The translations under genes and the position numbers were made by a program. DNA of 64,000 nucleotides from Stenotrophomonas sp. UBA7346 (lineage in GTDB: Bacteria; Pseudomonadota; Gammaproteobacteria; Xanthomonadales; Xanthomonadaceae), in NCBI GenBank assembly GCA_002471015.1, contig DKPB01000038.1, positions 72,823 to 136,822 of the forward strand. Direction: 5' to 3'. Of this stretch, positions 1-8,506 are shown one piece after another. Under the pieces are notes generated by a model. It was not told where the DNA came from and ran no database searches. It saw only the letters and a list, made by a program, of their open reading frames with translations. Every line of letters starts with the position of its first letter. Position 1 is the first letter of the stretch.

Positions 1-995
1 GCCAGACGCTGCTTGAGCACGTCACGATTGCCGGCCTGTCGATAGGCCGGCATCACCTGCCGTGGTGGCATCGCCTGCCACTGGCCACCGCGTTCGCTGG
101 CAACAGCGAAGTTGAAGTTGTAATCCGGCTCCAGGCCCATGCGCAGGTCGCTGAGCACCAGCTCGCCATCGACTACCTGCGCGCGCATGAAGCCGTGGTT
201 GAACCAGCCCAACCGCTGCACCGCAGGCACATCGGCGGCCTGCCGCAATGCCTGCACATTCGACGGATAGCCCTGGAACTGCATGGGCCCGTGATCGGCC
301 CATAGCGAGCGATCACCGACCACATAGCCCTGCGGCGTCATCGCCACTACCCGCCACAGCAAAGTGTTGAACGGCATCGGCACCGAGAAACGCGGCGCAT
401 CGGCCAGGCCCATCTGCGCCAGGGACTGCGCGGCAACCCGATCCACCTGCGCCTTGGCGATCAACGACCAGCCCAGATAACCGCTGCTCAACACCAGGCC
501 CGCCACCAGCGCGCGTTGCGCCAACGGCCGGGCACGCGCGAACCAGGCAATGCCGCAGGCGATCAACAACCAGATCGTATACAGCGGATCGATGATGAAG
601 ACGCTGGACCACATTGTCGGTGGCGGCGTCAGCGGCCACCACAGCTGCGTGCCGTAAACAGTGAAGGCATCCAGCAATGGATGCGTCACCAGCGCCAGCA
701 CGATCGCCCACCACCAGCGCTTCGGCGCCTGGGCGACGCGGCCATGGCCGAAGCGCTTGTACAACCACCAGATCAAGGTGCCCAGCAAGGGCAGCACGAA
801 CAGCGAATGGCTGAAGCTGCGGTGCACCGTCATCAGGCTCACCGGGTTGTCGGTGAAGGCCATGATCGCCAAGCCGTCCAGATCCGGCAGCGTGGCCAGC
901 GCAGCACCGGCCAGCAAGGCGGCGCGACGATGGGCGGCGGGGGTGATGGCGGCGGCAAGGGCGCCACCGAGAACGATCTGACTGAGGGAATCCAT
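1..995 (-). CDS. YdjM-family membrane-bound metal-dependent hydrolase (3' end outside window)
   Basis: The reading frame starts at ATG 995 (MDSLSQIVLGGALAAA) and stays open for 331 codons to the window edge, so the C-terminus is missing. The first 150 residues have the look of the LexA-binding, inner-membrane metal-dependent hydrolase family (YdjM/YbcI, PF04307): an LPDLDG motif, HRSFSHSLF, THPLLDAFT, and alternating hydrophobic segments. The His/Asp residues in these motifs are the presumed metal ligands. The rest is a less conserved soluble domain of about 150 residues. The family's biological substrate is not known. A second, shorter member lies at 54389-54934. The genes on its right run in the same direction but are separated by a 38-base gap. 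Confidence 0.8.
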   Translation of the reverse strand, partial: MDSLSQIVLGGALAAAITPAAHRRAALLAGAALATLPDLDGLAIMAFTDNPVSLMTVHRSFSHSLFVLPLLGTLIWWLYKRFGHGRVAQAPKRWWWAIVLALVTHPLLDAFTVYGTQLWWPLTPPPTMWSSVFIIDPLYTIWLLIACGIAWFARARPLAQRALVAGLVLSSGYLGWSLIAKAQVDRVAAQSLAQMGLADAPRFSVPMPFNTLLWRVVAMTPQGYVVGDRSLWADHGPMQFQGYPSNVQALRQAADVPAVQRLGWFNHGFMRAQVVDGELVLSDLRMGLEPDYNFNFAVASERGGQWQAMPPRQVMPAYRQAGNRDVLKQRL

Positions 996-1033
996 GCCGC
1001 CGATGCTAGCAAGCAGTAACGCCCGCTGCTGGC

Positions 1034-1852
1034 TCAGGCCGCCTGTGGCTGCGGCGCTTGGCCAGCAAGGGCTACCGGCGGCAGGCAGACCAGACTGCGG
1101 CCGGAGTGATCGAGCAGGCGCAGGCTGCCATCCGGGTCCTCGGCCAGCGCGGTCAGGCTTTCCACCCAGTCGCCGTCATTGGCATAGACCAGGCCGTCAT
1201 GCTCGACCAGCGCGGCACGATGGATATGGCCGCAGATGATGCCGTCCAGGCCGCGCCGACGCACATCGGCCAGTCCTGCCTGCACGAAGCGCGCGATATA
1301 GCGCTCGGCCGCACCACTTTGCCGCTTGAGGAACTCCGACAGCGACCAGTAGCGCATGCCCAGCCGCCGCCGCACGGCATTGAGCAGGCGGTTGCCGGTA
1401 AGGATGCGGTAGTACAACCAGTCGCCAAAGCGCTCCTGCAGGCCACCAAAATGGGTGACGCCGTCGTAGTCGTCACCGTGCACCACCAGTAGGCGGCGGC
1501 CATCGGCGGTGGTGTGGATGGCGCGGCGGCGTACCTGCATGGCCGGCAGCATCAGGCCGCAGGTGCGCCGCAGGGGCGCGTCGTGATTGCCGGGGATGTA
1601 GATGATCTCGGTGCCTGCGCGGCGCAGCGTATGCAGGGCTTCGATCACCTCGTTGTGCGCCTGCTGCCAGGTTGCACGCTTATGGGAAAGCCACCATAGA
1701 TCGACGATGTCGCCGACCAGATACAGACGTTCGCAACGCAGGCTGGCGAGGAAGCGCGCCAGTTCCGCCGCATGGCAATGGCGCGCGCCCAGATGCGTGT
1801 CGGAGATGAACACTGCGCGCCGGTGCGGCGGCAACACCGGCACCGCACTCAT
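1034..1852 (-). CDS. LpxH-like metallophosphoesterase (UDP-2,3-diacylglucosamine diphosphatase family)
   Basis: A 272-residue calcineurin-type phosphoesterase. The metal motifs are all present: D18-x-H20 (SDTHLGA), GDxxD at 47-51 (GDIVDLW), GNHD at 88-91, a VVHGDD block near 122 and GHIHRA near 205. This is the COG2908 group that contains LpxH, which cleaves UDP-2,3-diacylglucosamine to lipid X in lipid A synthesis. The group also contains paralogues that need not be the main LpxH, so the exact substrate is open. The start ATG at 1852 overlaps the stop of the upstream acyltransferase gene by 4 bases. That implies translational coupling and a role in lipid metabolism. Confidence 0.82.
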   Translation of the reverse strand: MSAVPVLPPHRRAVFISDTHLGARHCHAAELARFLASLRCERLYLVGDIVDLWWLSHKRATWQQAHNEVIEALHTLRRAGTEIIYIPGNHDAPLRRTCGLMLPAMQVRRRAIHTTADGRRLLVVHGDDYDGVTHFGGLQERFGDWLYYRILTGNRLLNAVRRRLGMRYWSLSEFLKRQSGAAERYIARFVQAGLADVRRRGLDGIICGHIHRAALVEHDGLVYANDGDWVESLTALAEDPDGSLRLLDHSGRSLVCLPPVALAGQAPQPQAA

Positions 1853-3561
1853 GCCACTGCTCCGGCATCACGCAGATAGCGTTTGCGTTTGTGCGGGCGG
1901 ATGGCCTGCAGGTCCACTTCGATCAGGCCATCGATGGAATCGCTGAAATCCGGGTCCACGCCAAAGGCGAGGAAGCGCGCGCCGCCCGGCTCGCACAGGT
2001 CGGTGTACTGGCGGTACAGCATCGGCACGCTGGTGCCCAGCGCAGCCAGGTTGGCCTTGAGCACGTCGAAGGCGGCCTGCGCGTCCAGCTCGCCGAAACT
2101 CGGTGGCGCGGCAAAGTACTGGAACGGCCGGTTGGACTCGGCCAGGCCGGCGCCCGCGCCATAGTAATGCTGGTAATAGGCCACCAGCTGCTCACGCGCC
2201 GCGCGCGGCAGCGCGGCGCTGATCGACACCGCGCCAAACAGATAGCGCACGCCCGGCTGGCTGGCCAGATAGGCGCCAATGCCCTGCCACAGGTAATCCA
2301 GGCTGCGGCTGCCCCAGTACGCCGGCACCACGAAGCTGCGGCCCAGCTCCAGCCCCTCGGCGATACGCGGGATGGCGTCATCCGAGTAACGGAACAGGCC
2401 GGCGGTATACAGCCCCTGCAGGCCACTGCGGGCCAGCGCCGGTGCGCCGCGCATCACCCGGTAGGCACCGGCAATGCACTGGGCCGGCGCATCCCAGACC
2501 ACGATGTGCTGGTAATGCGGATCGAAGTCGTCCAGGTCCCGGCTGCGGCCGGTGCCCTCGCCTACTTCGCGGAAGGTCAGCTCCCGCAGCCGGCCCAGCT
2601 CCAGCAGCAACGGTGAATCGGCAGCACAGCGGGCCAGGCGGATCTGCTTGCCGTCGCCGGTCTGGCCCAGCAGCTCGGTCGCCTCGATGGCGGCAGCCAG
2701 CTGGGCGGCAGGCAGCGGCGCGGCCAGCGGCTGTGGGCGCTGCTCCGATGCGGTGGTGTCCTGCGCTGCCGTGCCCAAGGCGTAAAGGGCATCGCGCACC
2801 GCCTGCAGCTGTTGGCCGGGCTCCTGCCGCGGGTCCAGCTGCATCAGCTGGCCGATCTGCAGCCGCAGCGGGCGTTTGCGGCGGGCGAACATCTCCCGCG
2901 CCAGCAGCGCCGTACCGGCCGGTTTGAACACCGCCGAGGCGCCATAGAACAGCGCCGAGTTGCGCGCCAGCACCCGCACCGGCAGCACCGGTGCCGCGCA
3001 GGCACGGGCAAAACGCACAAAGCCGCGGTTCCAGCGGCCATCACGGATGCCCTGCAGCGACAGCCGCGAGACCTCCCCGGCCGGGAACACGATCACGCAC
3101 TGCTCGGCCTGCAGTGCCTGTTCCACCGCCTGCAGGCTGGCCCGCTGGGCGCGGCCGCCGAGGATGCGCACCGGCAGCAGCAGCTCGCGCAGGGGTTCCA
3201 GCTCCAGCAACATGTCGTTGGCGATGATCCGCACATCGCTGCGCACCTTGCCCACCGCATCCAGCAGGGCCAGCGCATCCAGCGCGCCGGAGGGGTGGTT
3301 GGCGACGATCAGCAGCCGCCCGCTGGCCGGTATCCGCGCCAGCGCCGCGGCGTCCACCGCATAACCGGCATCCAGGAAGCCCAGCGCGGCGCTGACAAAG
3401 GCAAAGCCCTGCAGCCCGGCACTGCGCTGCAGGAAGGCGTCCATCTGCGCAAAACGTGACCAGCGCCCCACGGTACGCAGCAGCGGCCGGGCCAGGTGGC
3501 CGCGCGGTCCGTGGAACCAATCGGGGTAGCGTTGCTGCAGGCGATGCTCGATCCGGTGCAT
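1849..3561 (-). CDS. Two-domain acyltransferase, OlsF-like (ornithine-lipid type)
   Basis: I chose ATG 3561 (MHRIEHRLQQ) over an upstream in-frame codon at 3609 because AGGGAGA lies 9 bases before it. The product has 570 residues. The N-terminal half carries a PlsC-type acyltransferase domain with NHPSGALD (catalytic His/Asp region) and a FPAGEVS block that replaces the usual FPEGTRS. The C-terminal half is a GNAT-like fold of the OlsB/hemolysin kind with ELGRSFVVPAYWGSRSL. This is the order known for OlsF, a bifunctional enzyme that N-acylates ornithine and then O-acylates lyso-ornithine lipid. The assignment rests on domain order. A different amino-lipid head group is possible. Confidence 0.72.
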   Translation of the reverse strand: MHRIEHRLQQRYPDWFHGPRGHLARPLLRTVGRWSRFAQMDAFLQRSAGLQGFAFVSAALGFLDAGYAVDAAALARIPASGRLLIVANHPSGALDALALLDAVGKVRSDVRIIANDMLLELEPLRELLLPVRILGGRAQRASLQAVEQALQAEQCVIVFPAGEVSRLSLQGIRDGRWNRGFVRFARACAAPVLPVRVLARNSALFYGASAVFKPAGTALLAREMFARRKRPLRLQIGQLMQLDPRQEPGQQLQAVRDALYALGTAAQDTTASEQRPQPLAAPLPAAQLAAAIEATELLGQTGDGKQIRLARCAADSPLLLELGRLRELTFREVGEGTGRSRDLDDFDPHYQHIVVWDAPAQCIAGAYRVMRGAPALARSGLQGLYTAGLFRYSDDAIPRIAEGLELGRSFVVPAYWGSRSLDYLWQGIGAYLASQPGVRYLFGAVSISAALPRAAREQLVAYYQHYYGAGAGLAESNRPFQYFAAPPSFGELDAQAAFDVLKANLAALGTSVPMLYRQYTDLCEPGGARFLAFGVDPDFSDSIDGLIEVDLQAIRPHKRKRYLRDAGAVA

Positions 3562-3685
3562 GGCAAGGTCTCCCTGACGGCCCATTGGCCGGGAGCCTGC
3601 GCCCGCCACAAGGCAGGCCGGTTGCGGATTTGCGGCAATTTGGTGACCCCGGCTTAACCGTATGGCAACAGCCGCATCGGCACTA

Positions 3686-3713
3686 TTCCGTCAAGGGGCC
3701 GAGCGTGTATCAT
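3686..3713 (+). promoter_or_regulatory. Candidate metK sigma-70 promoter
   Basis: TTCCGT (3686-3691) and TATCAT (3708-3713) are separated by 16 bases and end 42 bases before the metK start. The spacing fits a vegetative promoter. No SAM riboswitch was recognised in this leader. Confidence 0.45.
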
Positions 3714-3755
3714 TCGCGCCCATCTTTCCATCCGAATCAAGGGATATATAGCCCG

Positions 3756-4991
<1,236 letters not shown>

Positions 4992-5014
4992 GGCTGCAAT
5001 AACGTTTGAACAGG

Positions 5015-5043
5015 AAAGGCCGCCCGCAGGGGCGGCCTTTTTT
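5015..5043 (+). terminator. metK rho-independent terminator
   Basis: A perfect 11-bp stem (AAAGGCCGCCC with GGGCGGCCTTT) and a 4-base loop GCAG lie 24 bases after the metK stop. A run of T follows. Confidence 0.93.
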
Positions 5044-5398
5044 GTTGTGCTTGTCGCTTTGGCTTTGGCTTTGGCTCTAGCCCTTCTCCCGCCTGCGGGA
5101 GAAGGGTTGGGATGAGGGTGCCTTGGGTTTGGGTCTTGGTTTCAGCAAAAGCCAAAGCAAGAAGCCACAAGCCCCCTCATCCGCCCTCCGGGCACCTTCT
5201 CCCGCAAGCGGGAGAAGGGACGTCCACAGCCACAGCCACAGCCACAGCCAAAGCCAAAGCCACAACAAAAGCGACCACAGAAGCAGAGGCTAGAAAGCCC
5301 ACTCCGCACATCTTCAACAACACCCTCCCCACCCACCTCTACCGCCACAACGCCATCCAATCTGTCCCCCGTCACCGCCAATGCACTACCATCGGCCC
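5044..5398. repeat. Hexanucleotide arrays flanking two inverted hairpin elements
   Basis: This non-coding gap begins with about three and a half GCTTTG units (5056-5076). Next comes a hairpin element CCCTTCTCCCGC/GCGGGAGAAGGG (5081-5106) with the tail TTGGGATGAGGG. A second copy of the element lies in opposite orientation (about 5172-5218, stem 5195-5205 with 5208-5218). The gap ends with CACAGC/CAAAGC units (5224-5262). The left and right arrays are roughly complementary, so the block is one long imperfect palindrome. Open frames through it are only periodic artefacts. The same architecture recurs at 49735-50090. Confidence 0.8.
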
Positions 5399-6022
5399 AT
5401 GGGAAAGGAAGACCGTCGACCAATTGCCGCCCGTTCCACCGGCTGGGCCCGAGCCCTCAGCGCCGCGCTGGCACGCTCATCCGTCACACCGAACCAGATT
5501 TCGGTACTCAGCATCTTCTTTGCTGCCGCAGGCGCCGCCGCATTGCTGTACTGGCCCGGCATCCCCGGCCTGATCGCCTGTGCCGTCGGTATCCAGCTAC
5601 GGCTGATCTGCAACCTGCTCGACGGCATGGTGGCAATGGAAGGCGGCAAGCAGACCCCCACCGGTGCGCTGTACAACGAGTACCCCGACCGCATCGCCGA
5701 CTCGCTGTTGATCGTCGCTCTGGGCTATGCCGCTGGCATGCCGTGGCTGGGCTGGCTGGGGGCCCTGCTCGCCGCACTCACCGCCTACGTGCGCCTGTCC
5801 GGCGCCAGCCTCGGCCTGCCGCAGGACTTTCGTGGGCCCATGGCGAAGCAGCACCGCATGGCGGTGCTTACCATTGCCTGCGTACTGGCCATCATCGAAC
5901 AGCTGGTCGGCAATACTGCCTACGTACTGCCTACAGCGGCCATCGTCATCGCCGTCGGCTCGCTGGTCACCTGCATTACCCGCACCCGCGCCATCGCCGC
6001 GCAACTGAAGGCAAGTGCCTGA
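5399..6022 (+). CDS. CDP-alcohol phosphatidyltransferase family membrane protein
   Basis: A 207-residue protein with five or six hydrophobic segments. Transfers a phosphatidyl group from a CDP-lipid to an alcohol. The CDP-alcohol signature (DG-x2-A-R-x8-G-x3-D-x3-D) is present in variant form as DGMVAMEGGKQTPTGALYN followed by PDRIAD, so the usual Arg after Ala is missing. The acceptor alcohol cannot be read from the sequence. The start at 5399 (MGKEDRR) is preferred over ATG 5381 on protein grounds, but neither has a clear ribosome site. It is the first gene of a tight three-gene operon whose other products make the phosphatidic acid and CDP-diacylglycerol substrates. Confidence 0.82.
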   Translation: MGKEDRRPIAARSTGWARALSAALARSSVTPNQISVLSIFFAAAGAAALLYWPGIPGLIACAVGIQLRLICNLLDGMVAMEGGKQTPTGALYNEYPDRIADSLLIVALGYAAGMPWLGWLGALLAALTAYVRLSGASLGLPQDFRGPMAKQHRMAVLTIACVLAIIEQLVGNTAYVLPTAAIVIAVGSLVTCITRTRAIAAQLKASA

Positions 6023-6615
6023 TGCTATCCAGCCTGCTGGTCGCCGCCGTCAAGGTCTTCATTGGCGCCTACCCACGCTGGGTAGGCAGTCGCCCCACTG
6101 ACACCCAGCGCATCTACTTCGCCAATCACGCCAGCCATCTGGATACCGTGGCACTGTGGTCGGCATTGCCGCCAGCACTGCGCGAGCGTACCCGCCCGGT
6201 GGCTGCGCGCGATTACTGGAGCAAGGGCGTACGCAAGATCATCGCCGACAAGGGCTTCAATGCGGTATTGATCGAGCGCGACCGCAGCAAGTGCGTGGGC
6301 GATCCGCTGCAGCCACTGCATGACGCACTGGATGCCGGCGATTCGCTGATCCTGTTCCCGGAAGGCACCCGCAACCACGAGCCGCTGCCGCAGCCGTTCA
6401 AAGCCGGGCTGTTCCACCTGGCACAGCACTATCCGCATGTGGAACTGGTACCGGTGTACCTGGACAACGCGCGCCGTGCCCTGCCCAAGGGCAGCCTGGT
6501 GCCGGTGCCGCTGGTGTGCACGGCGCGTTTTGGTGCGCCGCTCAACCGCATCGCCGATGAGGACAAGGCGCAGTTCCTGGAACGCGCCCGCAACGCTGTG
6601 GTGGAGCTGGCATGA
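6022..6615 (+). CDS. 1-acyl-glycerol-3-phosphate acyltransferase family protein (PlsC-like)
   Basis: The ATG overlaps the previous stop as TGATG. The 197-residue protein has the acyltransferase signatures NHASHLDTVAL (HX4D, catalytic His and Asp) and FPEGTRN (substrate binding). An N-terminal hydrophobic stretch should attach it to the inner membrane. It is shorter than housekeeping PlsC enzymes (about 240 residues). Its placement between a CDP-alcohol transferase and a CdsA paralogue suggests it makes the phosphatidic acid used by this pathway-specific cassette. It is followed by an ATGA overlap with the next gene. Confidence 0.85.
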   Translation: MLSSLLVAAVKVFIGAYPRWVGSRPTDTQRIYFANHASHLDTVALWSALPPALRERTRPVAARDYWSKGVRKIIADKGFNAVLIERDRSKCVGDPLQPLHDALDAGDSLILFPEGTRNHEPLPQPFKAGLFHLAQHYPHVELVPVYLDNARRALPKGSLVPVPLVCTARFGAPLNRIADEDKAQFLERARNAVVELA

Positions 6616-7595
6616 ACAACGTCTTCCAACAGCTGCCGCTGGGCAGTTTCCTGCAGCAGGCCATCGACCGCGCACCGCCCAGCTTCTGGTGGATGATCGG
6701 TGGCGTGTTCGGCGTACTGATACTCGCCAGCGCGATCGGCTTCATCCTCGGCCGGATCAAACCCGGCTCGGTGGTCGACAACCTCAACGCGCGCATCCGT
6801 GCGTGGTGGGTGATGGCCGCGGTGCTGCTGTTCTGCTTCGTACTCGGCAAGATCGCCACCCTGGTGTTCTTCGGCCTGCTGTCGTTCTTTGCGCTGCGTG
6901 AGTTCATTTCGCTGACGCCCACCCGCCGCGGCGACCATCTGGCGCTGTGCCTGTGCTTCTACATCGCCATCCCGCTGCAGTACTGGCTGATCGGCATCGA
7001 CTGGTACGGCCTGTTCGTGATGTGCATCCCGGTGTACGGCTTCCTCGCCTTGCCGGCGGTATCGGCACTGTCCGGTGACACCGAGAACTTCCTCGAGCGC
7101 AACACCAAGATCCAGTGGGGCGTGATGCTCACCGTGTTCTGCCTGAGCCATGCGCCGGCGCTGATGCTGCTGCGCATCCCCGGCTACGAAGGGCAGAACC
7201 TGATGCTGCTGTTCTACCTGCTGCTGGTGGTGCAGCTCAGCGACGTGCTGCAGTACGTGTTCGGCAAGCTGTTCGGCAAACACCTGCTGGCACCGCTGGT
7301 CAGCCCGTCGAAGACAGTGGAAGGCCTGGTCGGCGGTGGCTTGGCCGCAACCGGCGTGGGCGCGGCGCTGTGGTGGATCACCCCGTTCTCGCCGCTGCAG
7401 TCGGCGGCACTGTCGCTGCTGATCGTGATCTGTGGCTTCCTGGGCGGGCTGGCGCTGTCGGCAGTAAAGCGCAGCCTCGGGGCCAAGGACTGGGGCGAGA
7501 TGATCGAAGGCCACGGCGGCATCCTCGACCGGTTGGATTCAGTGGTGTTCTCCGCGCCGGTGTTCTTCCACGTGGTGCGCTACAACTTCCAGTAA
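6612..7595 (+). CDS. Phosphatidate cytidylyltransferase (CdsA family, probable paralogue)
   Basis: A 327-residue protein with about eight membrane segments. Converts phosphatidic acid and CTP to CDP-diacylglycerol. The C-terminal family signature is intact: SAVKRSLGAKDWGEMIEG followed by HGGILDRLDS. An N-terminal region (residues about 1-60) adds two hydrophobic segments not needed in the smallest CdsA enzymes. It is the last gene of the cassette and starts in a 4-base overlap. A housekeeping cdsA is normally found near dxr/bamA, so this is likely a second copy dedicated to the CDP-alcohol transferase at 5399. That is inference, since the rest of the genome is not visible. Confidence 0.87.
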   Translation: MNNVFQQLPLGSFLQQAIDRAPPSFWWMIGGVFGVLILASAIGFILGRIKPGSVVDNLNARIRAWWVMAAVLLFCFVLGKIATLVFFGLLSFFALREFISLTPTRRGDHLALCLCFYIAIPLQYWLIGIDWYGLFVMCIPVYGFLALPAVSALSGDTENFLERNTKIQWGVMLTVFCLSHAPALMLLRIPGYEGQNLMLLFYLLLVVQLSDVLQYVFGKLFGKHLLAPLVSPSKTVEGLVGGGLAATGVGAALWWITPFSPLQSAALSLLIVICGFLGGLALSAVKRSLGAKDWGEMIEGHGGILDRLDSVVFSAPVFFHVVRYNFQ

Positions 7596-7606
7596 GGCCC
7601 CCACCT

Positions 7607-7842
7607 GTAGTGCCGAGCCATGCTCGGCAGAGGCCTTCCCGGTAGAGCCAATGCCGAGCATGGCTCGGCACTACAAATGCCTGCCTCCCGTAGTGCCGAG
7701 CCATGCTCGGCAGAAGCCTTCCCGGTAACGCCCAATGCCGAGCATGGCTCGGCACTACAAAACCCTGCTTCCCGTAGTGCCGAGCCATGCTCGGCAGAGG
7801 CCTTCCGGGTAACGCCCCTTGCCGAGCATGGCTCGGCACTAC
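7607..7842. repeat. Three tandem SMAG (GTAG-type REP) dimers
   Basis: Three consecutive palindromic dimers lie at 7607-7674, 7690-7758 and 7774-7842. Each begins GTAGTGCCGAGCCATGCTCGG and ends with the inverse, CCGAGCATGGCTCGGCACTAC, around a variable 20-25 base centre. They fill most of the 314-base gap between the CdsA-like gene and the thioesterase gene. They may act as terminators or as mRNA 3' stabilisers for the lipid cassette. Confidence 0.92.
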
Positions 7843-7909
7843 GTGCGGCTGTCGAGCGCGCCTTGCCCCTACGGTGTAGCCTGCTCGTCCCGCATCTGCA
7901 GTTGTTGCC

Positions 7910-8416
7910 ATGAACGAACACAAAGCTCACCAGTTGTCGATGACCGTGCTGATGTCACCGGAGATGGCCAATTTCTCCGGCAAGGTCCACGGTGGCGCGA
8001 TCCTGCGCCTGCTCGACCAGGTCGCCTATGCCTGTGCCAGCCGCTATGCAGGCAACTATGTGGTGACCCTGTCGGTGGACCAGGTGACCTTCCGCCAGCC
8101 CATCGCCGTGGGCGAACTGGTGACCTTCCTGGCCTCGGTGAACTACACCGGCACCTCGTCGATGGAAATCGGCATCAAGGTGGTGGCCGAGGACATCCGC
8201 AAGGGCGCGGTACGCCACGCCAACAGCTGTTTCTTCACCATGGTGGCGGTGGATGACGATGGCCGGCCGACGCCGGTACCGCCGCTGCAGCCTGAGACCA
8301 GTGATGAGAAGCGGCGCTTCGCGGCCGCGCAGATCCGCCGCCAGCTGCGCCAGGAAATGGAGCAGCGCCATCTGGAGCTGCTGCAGAGCAATCCTTCGGG
8401 CGAAGCGGATCTCTAA
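7910..8416 (+). CDS. Acyl-CoA thioesterase, YciA-like hotdog fold
   Basis: A 168-residue single hotdog domain protein. Hydrolyses acyl-CoA thioesters in the cytoplasm. The signature around residues 25-45 (KVHGGAILRLLDQVAYACAS) carries the conserved HGG and Asp of the YciA/cytosolic thioesterase group. The later TGTSSMEIGIKV and AVRHANSCFFTMVAV strands fit the same fold. The last 40 residues are a charged helix. It is transcribed alone between two SMAG blocks. The chain-length preference cannot be judged. Confidence 0.88.
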   Translation: MNEHKAHQLSMTVLMSPEMANFSGKVHGGAILRLLDQVAYACASRYAGNYVVTLSVDQVTFRQPIAVGELVTFLASVNYTGTSSMEIGIKVVAEDIRKGAVRHANSCFFTMVAVDDDGRPTPVPPLQPETSDEKRRFAAAQIRRQLRQEMEQRHLELLQSNPSGEADL

Positions 8417-8431
8417 GCACCCGGCGCATCG

Positions 8432-8499
8432 GTAGTGCCGAGCCATGCTCGGCAATGGCCTTGCTGACGATCCCTCTGCCGAGCATGGCTCGGCACTAC
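8432..8499. repeat. SMAG dimer
   Basis: One GTAG...CTAC palindromic dimer fills the short gap between the convergent thioesterase and ppc genes. It could serve as a bidirectional terminator. Confidence 0.9.
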
Positions 8500-8506
8500 A
8501 TGCTGG

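Noticed and set aside
3562..3755. SAM riboswitch ahead of metK
   Set aside because: No SAM-I, SAM-II or SAM/SAH core motifs were found; only promoter-like boxes are seen.
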